Shown piece after piece: positions 45,285 through 52,585 of a DNA stretch of 62,260 nt. Location of the stretch: positions 1 through 62,260 of the forward strand of contig JABGPZ010000036.1 of assembly GCA_018644725.1 (NCBI GenBank), written 5' to 3'. Made by a program: the position numbers and the translations under genes. The DNA comes from Phycisphaerales bacterium (GTDB lineage Bacteria > Planctomycetota > Phycisphaerae > SM23-33). Numbering within the stretch: position 1 is the stretch's first letter; each line of letters begins with the position of its first letter. A model generated the notes under the pieces. That model had not been told where the DNA came from and did not search any database. It saw only the letters and a list, made by a program, of their open reading frames with translations.

Positions 45285-46823
45285 ATGCAGAGCATCACCC
45301 GCCGAGGATTTTTAACCGCCAGCGCCACGACGGCCGCATGGACAGTGGCCCCGACGCGCCTGTTCGCCCAAGCCGCCAAAGTCGCCCCCCCCGCCAATCC
45401 GAATATCGTGTTCATCATGTCCGACGATCAGGGCTACGGCGACGTCGCGTGCAACAATAAAAAAGCGAAATTCAAGACCCCCGGCATCGACCGCATCGCC
45501 CGCGAGGGAATGCGCTTTACCGACGCGCACAGCCCCTCGGCCGTCTGCACCCCCACGCGCTATGCGCTACTCACGGGCCGCTATAGCTGGCGGAGCCGGC
45601 TGCAAAATGCCGTGCTGAAGTCGGGCGTACCCCCGTTGATCGCCAAAGACTTGATGACCGTCCAGCGCTTCCTCAAGCGGAACGGCTACAAAACCGCGTG
45701 CATGGGCAAGTGGCATCTCGGGTTCAAGTATGACCTGCCCGCCGGGAAAACCATCTCCAAGGACCGGGGCAAAAAAGGTGCCATTCCCGTCGGATCAAAA
45801 ATTATAGAAGGGCCGATCGAGCGCGACTTCGACGTGTACCGCGGATTCCACCATGCCGGCGAGATGCGGACGTGGATCGAGCAGGATCGCGTGACGGAGA
45901 ACTTTGACCACCCCGAGAAGATGCTCCCGCGCATCGCCAAGTGTAGCATTGACTACATCAAAGAGCGCGGCGAAAAGAAGGACGGGCCATTCTTCCTCTA
46001 TATTCCGTTCAACTCGCCGCACGGGCCGATCGTGCCGAGCAAGGAATGGAAGGGCAAATCCAAGATCAACGCCCACGCCGATTACGTGATGCAGACCGAT
46101 GACGTGGTGCGGCGGATTGTCAAAGCGCTCGACACTGCCGGCCTCGCGAAGAACACGCTCGTGGTGTTCACGACCGATAACGGCACGTCGCCATCGGCGA
46201 ACCTCCCCCAACTGCGCAAGGCCGGACACGATTCGAGCGGCGGCCTGCGCGGGGCCAAGGCCGATGCGTGGGAAGGGGGCCATCGCGTGCCATACGTCGT
46301 GCGCTGGCCGGGGACCATCAAGCCGGGCAGTGTCTGCGACGACACGATCTGCCACACCAACTTGATGGCGACCTGTGCAGAGATCCTCGGCAAAACACTG
46401 GAAGACAATGAGGGTGTGGACAGCTTCTCGATTTTGGGTCTGCTCCAGGGCAAGGCCGATGCCGCGCCGTCGCATCCTTATGTGATTCACCATTCCATCC
46501 GCGGCCATTTCGCGATTCGCCGAGGCAAGTGGAAGTTCCTCGCGTGCAAAAATTCCGGCGGCTGGGCCAAGGGCGGCGACAACAAGCCCTCCCAACTGTA
46601 CAACATGAAGGCCGACCGCGGCGAGAAGATCAACCTCGTGTCTTCGCGTCGTGAGATCGCCGAAGAACTGACCGGCCTGCTGGAGGCCGCGATTGCCAAT
46701 GGCCGAACCCGGCCTGGGACTCCACAGAAAAACGATGTCCCCGTCGATCTGTGGAAAAAGGACAGTGAAGCCAAGGTCAAAGCCAAAAAGAAAGCCAAGG
46801 CCCGAGCCAAGGCCAAGAAATAG
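45285..46823 (+). CDS. Tat-exported type I sulfatase
   Basis: 512 residues, arylsulfatase A-like. Twin-arginine signal ITRRGFLTASATTAAW at the N-terminus. Metal site NIVFIMSDDQGYGDVACNN. Formylglycine motif SPSAVCTPTRYALLTGRYS with Cys converted in trans. Further markers are GKWHLGFKYDLPAG and TDNGTSPSANLP. It hydrolyses sulfate esters, probably on algal or host polysaccharides. The C-terminus is a very Lys/Ala-rich tail (KVKAKKKAKARAKAKK). GGATCTCCCATG gives a ribosome-binding site. The maturase is not in the window. Confidence 0.95.
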   Translation: MQSITRRGFLTASATTAAWTVAPTRLFAQAAKVAPPANPNIVFIMSDDQGYGDVACNNKKAKFKTPGIDRIAREGMRFTDAHSPSAVCTPTRYALLTGRYSWRSRLQNAVLKSGVPPLIAKDLMTVQRFLKRNGYKTACMGKWHLGFKYDLPAGKTISKDRGKKGAIPVGSKIIEGPIERDFDVYRGFHHAGEMRTWIEQDRVTENFDHPEKMLPRIAKCSIDYIKERGEKKDGPFFLYIPFNSPHGPIVPSKEWKGKSKINAHADYVMQTDDVVRRIVKALDTAGLAKNTLVVFTTDNGTSPSANLPQLRKAGHDSSGGLRGAKADAWEGGHRVPYVVRWPGTIKPGSVCDDTICHTNLMATCAEILGKTLEDNEGVDSFSILGLLQGKADAAPSHPYVIHHSIRGHFAIRRGKWKFLACKNSGGWAKGGDNKPSQLYNMKADRGEKINLVSSRREIAEELTGLLEAAIANGRTRPGTPQKNDVPVDLWKKDSEAKVKAKKKAKARAKAKK

Positions 46824-46847
46824 CGACGCGTTGTCTCTCTAAAAAAA

Positions 46848-46884
46848 TCGCCCGACGACTCGATTGAGCCGCCGGGCGTTTTTG
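46848..46884. terminator. Bidirectional terminator between sulfatase and glutamate synthase-like gene
   Basis: CGCCCG ... CGGGCG stem with inner CTC/GAG pairing, A7 on the left and T5 on the right, serving both converging genes. Confidence 0.8.
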
Positions 46885-46909
46885 TGTCCTGATGCTGAGG
46901 CGTGTTGCG

Positions 46910-48556
46910 CTAGCCCTTGATGATTTTCTTGGCGACGTCGTCGAGGGCGTCGGTCATGAAGGGGAGCTTGGTGACTTCTTCGGTTTCCCGGTTGGCCGAC
47001 ATGAGGTCGTCGCGGGAAATTTCGGAGAGCTTGAACTTGCGCGCGCCGGCCATGAACTGTTGCAGGCCGCAGGCGAGCTTGTCGGCATAGCCGTACATTG
47101 CGATCGCGCCGAAGGGGATGTTCTTCATTTCATCCGCGCCGACCTTGTTCTTGACGGCTTCCCAGCCGGCGAAGATTTCGTCGGGATAGGTGCCGATGGC
47201 CTTGACGCTCTGGGGCAGCTCGTCCCAGCGGCCGTTGTATTGGGCCTTGGTCTCGGGCTGGAAGACGCCCTGGATGTTCGAGCCGAGGTAGCCCGGAATC
47301 ATCGGCGCGCGGCCCATGCAGATCAGCTTGGTATAGGGTGCGCACATGCCGATGCCCTTGAAGAGGTGGTCTTCGCGTGCGAAGCCGCCAGCGAGGGAGA
47401 TGTCGGGGACCTTCAGGCCGGACTCTTCGAGCAGCTTGCAGTATTCGTAGGTCTTGGCGTGGAGGTGCAGCGAGGGGACGCCCCAATATTCCATCATGTT
47501 CCACGGGCTCATGCCGGTCCCACCGCCCGCGCCGTCGATGGTCAGCAGGTCGAGTTTGGCTTCGGCTGCACAGCGAATCGACAGTGCCAGTGCTTCCATG
47601 CCATACGCGCCGGTCTTGAGGGAGATGCGCTTGAAGCCCATCTCGCGCAGGTCGGCGACGGCCTTGAGGAAGCCGGCCTTGACGTCTTCGGCCGTGTCGA
47701 TGTCCGTTCCGCCCAGGCGGCTGTGGCGAGCAAACGATTTGATCGCGCGCGCTTTGTAGGCCGCTTCGGCTTCGGGGTCATACGGATTGGGGTCGACGAC
47801 ATAGCCGCGGTCCTTGAGGAATTTCGCGTATTCGATGTCGGTGACCTGAATTTCGCCGCCGATGTCTTTGGCGCCTTGGCCCCACTTGAGCTCGAGGATC
47901 ACTTGGTCGCCGAACTTGTCGAGGATGTATTGCGCGACGCCGTTGCGGGTGTCTTCGACGTTCATCTGGACGATGACCGCGCCGTAGCCGTCATAGTATT
48001 TCAGGAACGTGTTGATGCGACGGTCGAGTTCCGGCGCGTCGGTGATCTTGCCGCCGCCAAGGGTCGACTTGCGGTCGACGCCGACGACGTTTTCGCCGAT
48101 GACGATCGGGAAGCCGCACAGCGCGGCGCCGACGGCGAAGCTGTCCCAGTATTTCGCAGCGATGAACGTCGAGCCCAGCGCGCCGGTCATGATCGGCACG
48201 CGGCACTTGGTTTTGATCTCGCCGCCGAAGCTGGTTTCCACATTCACGTTCGGGAAGATGCAATCATCGGGATCGTTGGTGAGGTTCGACGGCAGGCCCT
48301 TGGCACCGTATGCGTAGCCTTGGATCCGAACGCCGTGATAGCCCGCACCGTTGGCGACGATGTTGGACGATCCGGACGTGATCTCGCCGAAGTTGCGCGG
48401 GTAGAGCATCTTGCGCCCAACCAGCGACGACATCCATGTTTCACACTTGCCCTTGCAGTCACTCGTACAGAGCGTACACAGACCGCTTTCGCAGGCGTCG
48501 CCGCGGTTGACGGTTCCAATGGCATCGTTTCGTTTGCGCCAGTCAATCATTGTCAT
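46910..48556 (-). CDS. Glutamate synthase-like FMN-binding protein
   Basis: 548 residues. An N-terminal Cys cluster (CESGLCTLCTSDCKGKC) precedes the FMN-binding TIM barrel of glutamate synthases: NVNVETSFGGEIKTKCRVPI, VILELKWGQGAKDIGGEI, LLTIDGAGGGTGMSPWNMM and DISLAGGFAREDHLFKGI. Stand-alone proteins of this type occur in archaea and anaerobic bacteria and may form glutamate synthase with separate amidotransferase and Fe-S subunits, none of which is present here. AAGGAG precedes the ATG at 48556. Divergent from an NrpR homologue with palindromes in the shared 158-bp region, so nitrogen control is likely. Confidence 0.9.
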   Translation of the reverse strand: MTMIDWRKRNDAIGTVNRGDACESGLCTLCTSDCKGKCETWMSSLVGRKMLYPRNFGEITSGSSNIVANGAGYHGVRIQGYAYGAKGLPSNLTNDPDDCIFPNVNVETSFGGEIKTKCRVPIMTGALGSTFIAAKYWDSFAVGAALCGFPIVIGENVVGVDRKSTLGGGKITDAPELDRRINTFLKYYDGYGAVIVQMNVEDTRNGVAQYILDKFGDQVILELKWGQGAKDIGGEIQVTDIEYAKFLKDRGYVVDPNPYDPEAEAAYKARAIKSFARHSRLGGTDIDTAEDVKAGFLKAVADLREMGFKRISLKTGAYGMEALALSIRCAAEAKLDLLTIDGAGGGTGMSPWNMMEYWGVPSLHLHAKTYEYCKLLEESGLKVPDISLAGGFAREDHLFKGIGMCAPYTKLICMGRAPMIPGYLGSNIQGVFQPETKAQYNGRWDELPQSVKAIGTYPDEIFAGWEAVKNKVGADEMKNIPFGAIAMYGYADKLACGLQQFMAGARKFKLSEISRDDLMSANRETEEVTKLPFMTDALDDVAKKIIKG

Positions 48557-48591
48557 TTGGTTCTCCTTGTGGCAAAAGCTAGAGGTTGTTG

Positions 48592-48607
48592 CGGTAATGA
48601 ACTTCCG
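48592..48607 (-). promoter_or_regulatory. Imperfect NrpR-type operator at the glutamate synthase-like promoter
   Basis: CGGTAATGAACTTCCG (plus strand): GGTA and TTCC half-sites separated by 6 nt, the spacing described for methanogen NrpR sites. It overlaps the expected start point of the 48608-48636 promoter. Confidence 0.35.
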
Positions 48608-48636
48608 AATGTAAACAACGGGAAACGGATCAGCAA
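48608..48636 (-). promoter_or_regulatory. Promoter of the glutamate synthase-like gene
   Basis: Minus strand TTGCTG, 17 nt, TACATT, with a leader of about 45 nt. Confidence 0.55.
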
Positions 48637-48679
48637 GGAAGGATGGATGGTAAAATCGAAGAAAAGTAAATAAATTATC

Positions 48680-48708
48680 TTGCCCTTCCGTAAGATTTCC
48701 GGCAAAAT
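48680..48708 (+). promoter_or_regulatory. nrpR-like gene promoter, leaderless arrangement
   Basis: TTGCCC, 17 nt, CAAAAT, 6 nt, ATG. The -10 lies inside the palindrome at 48700-48713. Confidence 0.5.
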
Positions 48709-48713
48709 TGCCG
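48700..48713. promoter_or_regulatory. Palindrome overlapping the nrpR-like -10 box (probable autoregulatory operator)
   Basis: CGGCAAAATTGCCG, a perfect palindrome with an AA centre. A near-identical palindrome CGGTAAAATTACCG lies at 48786-48799 inside the gene. Confidence 0.5.
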
Positions 48714-48714
48714 T

Positions 48715-49719
48715 ATGGACAGAAAACAAAAGACAAAAAACAGGATTCTCTCTACGCTTTGCGGGCATTCGGAACCGGTCTCAAGCGGTAAAATTACCGA
48801 AATGCTTCACGCGGCAGGGGTCATGGTTTCCGAACGGACGGTCCGGCTGCATTTGGTCGAGGCCGATGCCGATGGGCTCACCGAGAATCATCCACGCAAG
48901 GGGCGCACGATCACGCCGCTGGGCCTTGAGGAGATTCGCGTCTTGCAGACAGTTCAGCGGGTGGGCTATCTTTCAGCGAAGATTGACCAGATGACCTATC
49001 GCATGAGTTTCGACCTTCAGCGTCGCAGCGGCACGGTCGTGGTCAACACCTCCATCGTCGATGTCTCGCTGCTCTATCGCTACAGCCGCGAGGTGTGCGA
49101 GGTGTTTCGCCAGGGCTATGCCATGGGCACCCGCATGTGTCTGCTCGCCGAGGGCGAACGCATTGGCGACGTGACGATTCCGCCGGGCAAGGTGGGGTTC
49201 TGTACCGTTTGCACGATCACGATCAACGGCGTTCTGCTCAAGCATGGCATTCCCGTGGCGAGTCGCTTTGGGGGCTTGCTCGAATTGCGCGGCGGCGAAC
49301 CGACGCGGTTTGTCGAGGTGATTCATTATGACGGCACGAGCATCGACCCGCTGGAAGTGTTCATTCGAAGTGGCATGACGAATTATCACGGTGCGATCAC
49401 CGACGGCAATGGCCGCGTGGGGGCGTCGTTTCGGGAACTGCCTTCGGGCTGCCGTGAGGCCGTGGTCCATATTGGCGAAGAGCTGCAAGCCATCGGTCTC
49501 GGCGCAATTCAGGACATCGGCCTCGCCGACCAGGCGATCCACGGCGTGCCCGTGGCACCGGGGCGCATCGGCATGATTCTCGTCGGCGGGCTCAACCCGA
49601 TCGCGATCCTTGAAGAACGCAACCACCGCGTGGACTCGATGGCGCTCAGCGGCCTGCTCGAATTCAACCGCCTCCACAGCTACGAAGAACTGCCCAAACG
49701 CCTCAAACGATTGATGTAG
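48715..49719 (+). CDS. NrpR-family transcriptional regulator (winged helix + one NrpR domain)
   Basis: 334 residues. N-terminal winged helix (ILSTLCGHSEPVSSGKITEM, GVMVSERTVRLHLVEADADG). From about residue 80 a single NrpR (DUF128) domain: GRTITPLGLEEIRVLQTVQR, RRSGTVVVNTSIVDVSLL, VPVAPGRIGMILVGGLNPIA and a closing SGLLEFNRLHSYEELP. In methanogenic archaea NrpR represses nitrogen-assimilation genes and is released by 2-oxoglutarate. Here it faces a glutamate synthase-like gene, the expected kind of target. The start at 48715 follows the leaderless pattern. Confidence 0.9.
   Translation: MDRKQKTKNRILSTLCGHSEPVSSGKITEMLHAAGVMVSERTVRLHLVEADADGLTENHPRKGRTITPLGLEEIRVLQTVQRVGYLSAKIDQMTYRMSFDLQRRSGTVVVNTSIVDVSLLYRYSREVCEVFRQGYAMGTRMCLLAEGERIGDVTIPPGKVGFCTVCTITINGVLLKHGIPVASRFGGLLELRGGEPTRFVEVIHYDGTSIDPLEVFIRSGMTNYHGAITDGNGRVGASFRELPSGCREAVVHIGEELQAIGLGAIQDIGLADQAIHGVPVAPGRIGMILVGGLNPIAILEERNHRVDSMALSGLLEFNRLHSYEELPKRLKRLM
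48786..48799. promoter_or_regulatory. Second palindrome CGGTAAAATTACCG inside the nrpR-like gene
   Basis: A perfect 14-bp palindrome about 70 bp into the coding region, differing from the promoter copy only by one T/C (and A/G) pair. Centre-to-centre distance is 86 bp, close to eight helical turns. Confidence 0.4.
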
Positions 49720-49779
49720 ACCGGGTGCCCTTGTTTGGCCTGTGGCGTTTCAAGAATAGGGGGAATAAAAAGAGGGACA

Positions 49780-49798
49780 CGGAATTCCGTGCCCCTAC
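49780..49798. repeat. Family E hairpin
   Basis: GACACGGAATTCCGTGCCCC palindrome followed by TAC. It is the same type as at 6034 and 10821. Nothing else is seen in 49720-49850. Confidence 0.5.
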
Positions 49799-49850
49799 AG
49801 TTGCGAGATGGGATCTCGATTGCAATCGATTGCTGTGATGGTGTGGCGTA

Positions 49851-51317
49851 TTAGCCTTTGTGTTTTTTGGTGATGAGGTTGTGGTCTTTGTTGAGCAGGG
49901 TTTCATCGTAGATTTTCCCGTTGCGAATGGGCGTGTGGGCGGCTTCGGCGAAGTCGATCATCTCTTTGAGGATGGCGGGGTGCTTGCCCGCGACGTTGGT
50001 TTTCTCGGAGATGTCATTCGACAGATCAAAGAGTTGCCACGACTTGCCTCTCGGGCGGAACGCTTTGAAGTTTCCTTTGCGGACGGCCGTCTGACCGACA
50101 TATTCCCAGTAGAGCATTTCGTGTTGGGTCTGGCCAGGTTTATCGAGGAGCGTCGGCAAAAAGCTCACGCTGTCGGTGCCAGCGGGAAGTTTTGCGCCGG
50201 CAATGTCTGCAAGCGTCGCCATGACGTCCGAGAACGCGCAAAGGTGATCGCTCGTCGTGGCGGGTTTGATGGTCCCAGGCCAGCGAACGAAGTAGGGCAC
50301 GCGCAGGCCGCCTTCGGTGAGGCTACCCTTGCCGCCGCGGAACGCGGTGCCGGTTTTCGGGTCGACATTGGGTGCGAAGATCCCGCGACGGTAGAATTTT
50401 TGCCCGCGTTGGAAATAGTCCTGCCCGCCGTTGTCGCCCGTGAGGAAGATTACGGTGTTTTCTTCGAGGCCCTTTTCTTTCAGCATCGCGATCATCTCGC
50501 CGAGTTGGCGGTCGAGTTGGAACAGCATCGCGGCGTAGATCTTTGCGTCGTCTTTCTTTTTCTGCCGCGCGGTCCAGGGCTTGTCTTTGAACTCTGCCCA
50601 AGCGGGGTCGGTTTTGTCAAAGCCCCACAGGCCGTGGGGATAGGTCAGCGGCATGTAGCAGAAGAAGGGTTTCTTTTCGGCAATGTTCGTCTTGACGAAG
50701 TCCATCGCGGCGCCCCAGATTTTTCCGTGGGCGTGGGTCTTCCCGTTGTAGCAGTTGCCCGTGTTGCCCTCGAGGGGGACTTCCTTCGAGTTGCGGATGA
50801 GGTAGGGCGGGTAGTAGCTGTGGGCGTGGACCTGGTCGTAGTAGCCGAAGAATTCGTCGAAGCCGTGCTTCTCGGGTACGCCGCTGGTGCCGCGGCCGCC
50901 GATGCCCCACTTGCCATAGCCGCCGGTGGCGTAGCCGGCAGAGCGCATCACGTCGCCGACGGTTTTTTCTTCGGCGCGGATCGGGGCGCTGCCCGTGTTG
51001 GCGCGCATGGAGGTGTGGCCGGCGTGTTTGCCCGTCATCAAGCATGCACGCGTCGGGCCGCAAACCGGTGCGCCTGCGAGGCACTGGGTCATTCGCTTGC
51101 CGCCCTGGAGGAAGAGTTTGTCGATGTTGGGCGTCTTGAGTTTGGTGTGGCCCAGGCCGCTGAGTTCGTAGTAGCCCCATTCGTCGAGCATAATATAGAT
51201 GACGTTGGGTTTGCTGGACGTGGCGGGTTTGTCAGTGGCGGCGGTGGTCAGTGTCGGGCCGCAGCCGATGGCCAAGGTGGAAAGGCCAAATGCTTTCAGA
51301 AATTTGCGTCGTTGCAT
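49851..51317 (-). CDS. Tat-exported type I sulfatase (second)
   Basis: 488 residues. Tat signal MQRRKFLKAFGLSTLAIGCG. Metal site NVIYIMLDEWGYYELSGLGH. Formylglycine motif APVCGPTRACLMTGKHAGH. Downstream markers GYATGGYGKWGIGG, TGDNGGQDYFQRG and YFVRWPGTIKPATTSDHLC. Related to the sulfatase at 45285 but not close, and of the arylsulfatase A type. The start at 51317 is set by the Tat signal and a GGAGC ribosome-binding site; the longer frame to 51380 runs through the promoter. Substrate unknown. Confidence 0.95.
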   Translation of the reverse strand: MQRRKFLKAFGLSTLAIGCGPTLTTAATDKPATSSKPNVIYIMLDEWGYYELSGLGHTKLKTPNIDKLFLQGGKRMTQCLAGAPVCGPTRACLMTGKHAGHTSMRANTGSAPIRAEEKTVGDVMRSAGYATGGYGKWGIGGRGTSGVPEKHGFDEFFGYYDQVHAHSYYPPYLIRNSKEVPLEGNTGNCYNGKTHAHGKIWGAAMDFVKTNIAEKKPFFCYMPLTYPHGLWGFDKTDPAWAEFKDKPWTARQKKKDDAKIYAAMLFQLDRQLGEMIAMLKEKGLEENTVIFLTGDNGGQDYFQRGQKFYRRGIFAPNVDPKTGTAFRGGKGSLTEGGLRVPYFVRWPGTIKPATTSDHLCAFSDVMATLADIAGAKLPAGTDSVSFLPTLLDKPGQTQHEMLYWEYVGQTAVRKGNFKAFRPRGKSWQLFDLSNDISEKTNVAGKHPAILKEMIDFAEAAHTPIRNGKIYDETLLNKDHNLITKKHKG

Positions 51318-51351
51318 GATGGGGCTCCAGTTGGGGTTGAAATGAGGGCTT

Positions 51352-51380
51352 ACGATATAGCGATGGTGCGACGATGTCAA
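51352..51380 (-). promoter_or_regulatory. Promoter of the second sulfatase
   Basis: Minus strand TTGACA (perfect), 17 nt, TATCGT, with a 28-nt leader and a ribosome-binding site. Confidence 0.55.
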
Positions 51381-51500
51381 GGGGGCAAATGGGAAGCTGG
51401 GGGGGAGGAAGGAGGATAGATTGTAGTGTAGAGAAGGTAACTGCCTTGTTAGTCTGGGGTTGCGGTGGATATAACATGTATTTCCAAGGGTTCAGCGCTC

Positions 51501-51804
51501 AAAAAAAGCCCGGCGCGAAGTGCGTCGGGAAAAACCGGGACTGGTACCGATTTTCAGACGCATCAAAATTGGATTGTTTTTTTCCGCGTGTGTGAGATAT
51601 CCGCTGATATTGAACGGCTAAGAAAACTCTGTACCTGTCCCTGCTTTTCCCATGCAAGAAAAAACGGGGACAGGTACCTGGCAACAAACAGAAATCGAGA
51701 ACACAGGACAGAATAAAGGGTACCAGTCCCCATTTTCCCCTGTCCTGCTATTCCCCCGATTTTTTCGCGTACATATAAAAAAGCCCGGCGCGAAGTGCGT
51801 CGGG
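51501..51804. repeat. B2-B1 composite flanked by a 28-bp duplication of the hpf terminator
   Basis: The A-run plus GCCCGGCGCGAAGTGCGTCG (28 bp in all) is at 51502-51529 and again at 51777-51804. Between them sit a B2 repeat (51527-51651), a B1 repeat (51659-51736) and about 40 bp of other sequence. No gene is seen in 51318-51826. Confidence 0.88.
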
Positions 51805-51809
51805 CTTTT
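51783..51809 (-). terminator. hpf terminator (intact copy)
   Basis: GCCCGGCGC/GCGTCGGGC hairpin with T/A runs on both sides, 18 bp after the hpf stop. Confidence 0.8.
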
Positions 51810-51826
51810 GGTTGGTGTGGTTGGGG

Positions 51827-52123
51827 TTAGTGCGCGTGGATTTTGTCGGCGAACTTGCGGAGTTGCTTGGCGAGCTTGTCGGCGCAGTGGTCGATGCAGC
51901 TGGTCAGGTCAGAGTTTTCTTCGTCATAGTGTGCGACAAAGGTGTGCTTGGGCTTGGCGTGGAGAATAATTTCTGCTTTGGCGTGACGACCTTGGTGGTC
52001 GAGGACGACCTCGGCACTCTGGATGCCATCGTAATACTTTTCCAGTCGGCCGACTTTTTCCTCCGCATATTCGGAGATGTTGTCGTGGCTACTCATGTGA
52101 CGGAAGTTGACATTAATATTCAT
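51827..52123 (-). CDS. hpf: Ribosome hibernation-promoting factor, short form
   Basis: 98 residues, HPF/YfiA fold: MNINVNFRHMSSHDNISEYA, EEKVGRLEKYYDGIQSAEV and HDGRHAKAEIIL-type strands with KPKHTFVAHYDEENSDLTSC, ending in the basic helix LAKQLRKFADKIHAH. It binds the 30S decoding centre and helps dimerise ribosomes in stationary phase. AAAGGAT precedes the ATG. The frame stays open 113 codons upstream, but that part has no HPF similarity. The nearest good promoter is 310 bp upstream with a hairpin-T-run in between, suggesting an attenuated leader or a separate small RNA. Confidence 0.9.
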   Translation of the reverse strand: MNINVNFRHMSSHDNISEYAEEKVGRLEKYYDGIQSAEVVLDHQGRHAKAEIILHAKPKHTFVAHYDEENSDLTSCIDHCADKLAKQLRKFADKIHAH

Positions 52124-52302
52124 GCTTGAATCCTTTCCCTGTGATCCAGATCTCGAAACGGGGTTTCCAAACGGCGAGGCCAAGGCGCGTGGGGAGGTGG
52201 CTGGATCGCTCCGCCGCCACTCGCGAGCTGGTCCCATACGGGCCGGTCTGGACAATCGAACCGCGTCGGGGCGCACCACCACCCCAAAGACGCAAAAGGG
52301 GG

Positions 52303-52427
52303 AAAACTGAAAACCGGGGCGAACATCGCCCGGTCGCTGCGTCGAAGTGACGCCTTCGCAGATTGGTTTGGCTTGCATACGAAACGTTGCACTCGGCCTC
52401 CGAATCCAGCCGGGCTCCCTTGCCCGA
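52303..52427 (-). ncRNA. Candidate 125-nt small RNA or attenuator upstream of hpf
   Basis: It begins about 7 nt after a strong promoter (52434-52462) and ends at a CCGGGGCGAA/TCGCCCGG hairpin followed by two T4 tracts. Internal hairpins are visible (CGGGC/GCCCG, TGCA..TGCA with ACG/CGT, GCGTC/GACGC). It does not show the conserved elements of SRP RNA, 6S RNA, tmRNA or RNase P. It may terminate before hpf or act as its leader. Confidence 0.4.
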
Positions 52428-52433
52428 CACCCC

Positions 52434-52462
52434 ATTGTATTCCTCAGCCAGCCCCGATGCAA
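52434..52462 (-). promoter_or_regulatory. Promoter upstream of the small-RNA candidate and hpf
   Basis: Minus strand TTGCAT, 17 nt, TACAAT. Confidence 0.65.
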
Positions 52463-52508
52463 TTGATTTTTGATACTGTTTTTACGCCGCGCCGCAGAGC
52501 ATAAAAAA

Positions 52509-52540
52509 GCCCCACGGGACGGAATGTCTCGTGGGGCTTT
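52509..52540 (-). terminator. Terminator of the pyrophosphatase gene
   Basis: GCCCCACG ... CGTGGGGC stem with GAC/GTC inner pairs, A6 on one side and TTT on the other. Confidence 0.85.
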
Positions 52541-52585
52541 GATTGTCTATCGTGTCAGCGGATGCTGACGGGGCGGGTCGCTCGG

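Noticed and set aside
52303-52427. Assignment of the hpf-upstream RNA candidate to SRP RNA, 6S RNA or RNase P RNA
   Set aside because: None of their conserved cores could be found in the sequence.
52124-52462. 113-codon in-frame extension of hpf
   Set aside because: No similarity to long-form HPF, whose extra domain is C-terminal. The stretch contains a promoter-driven hairpin-terminator structure instead.
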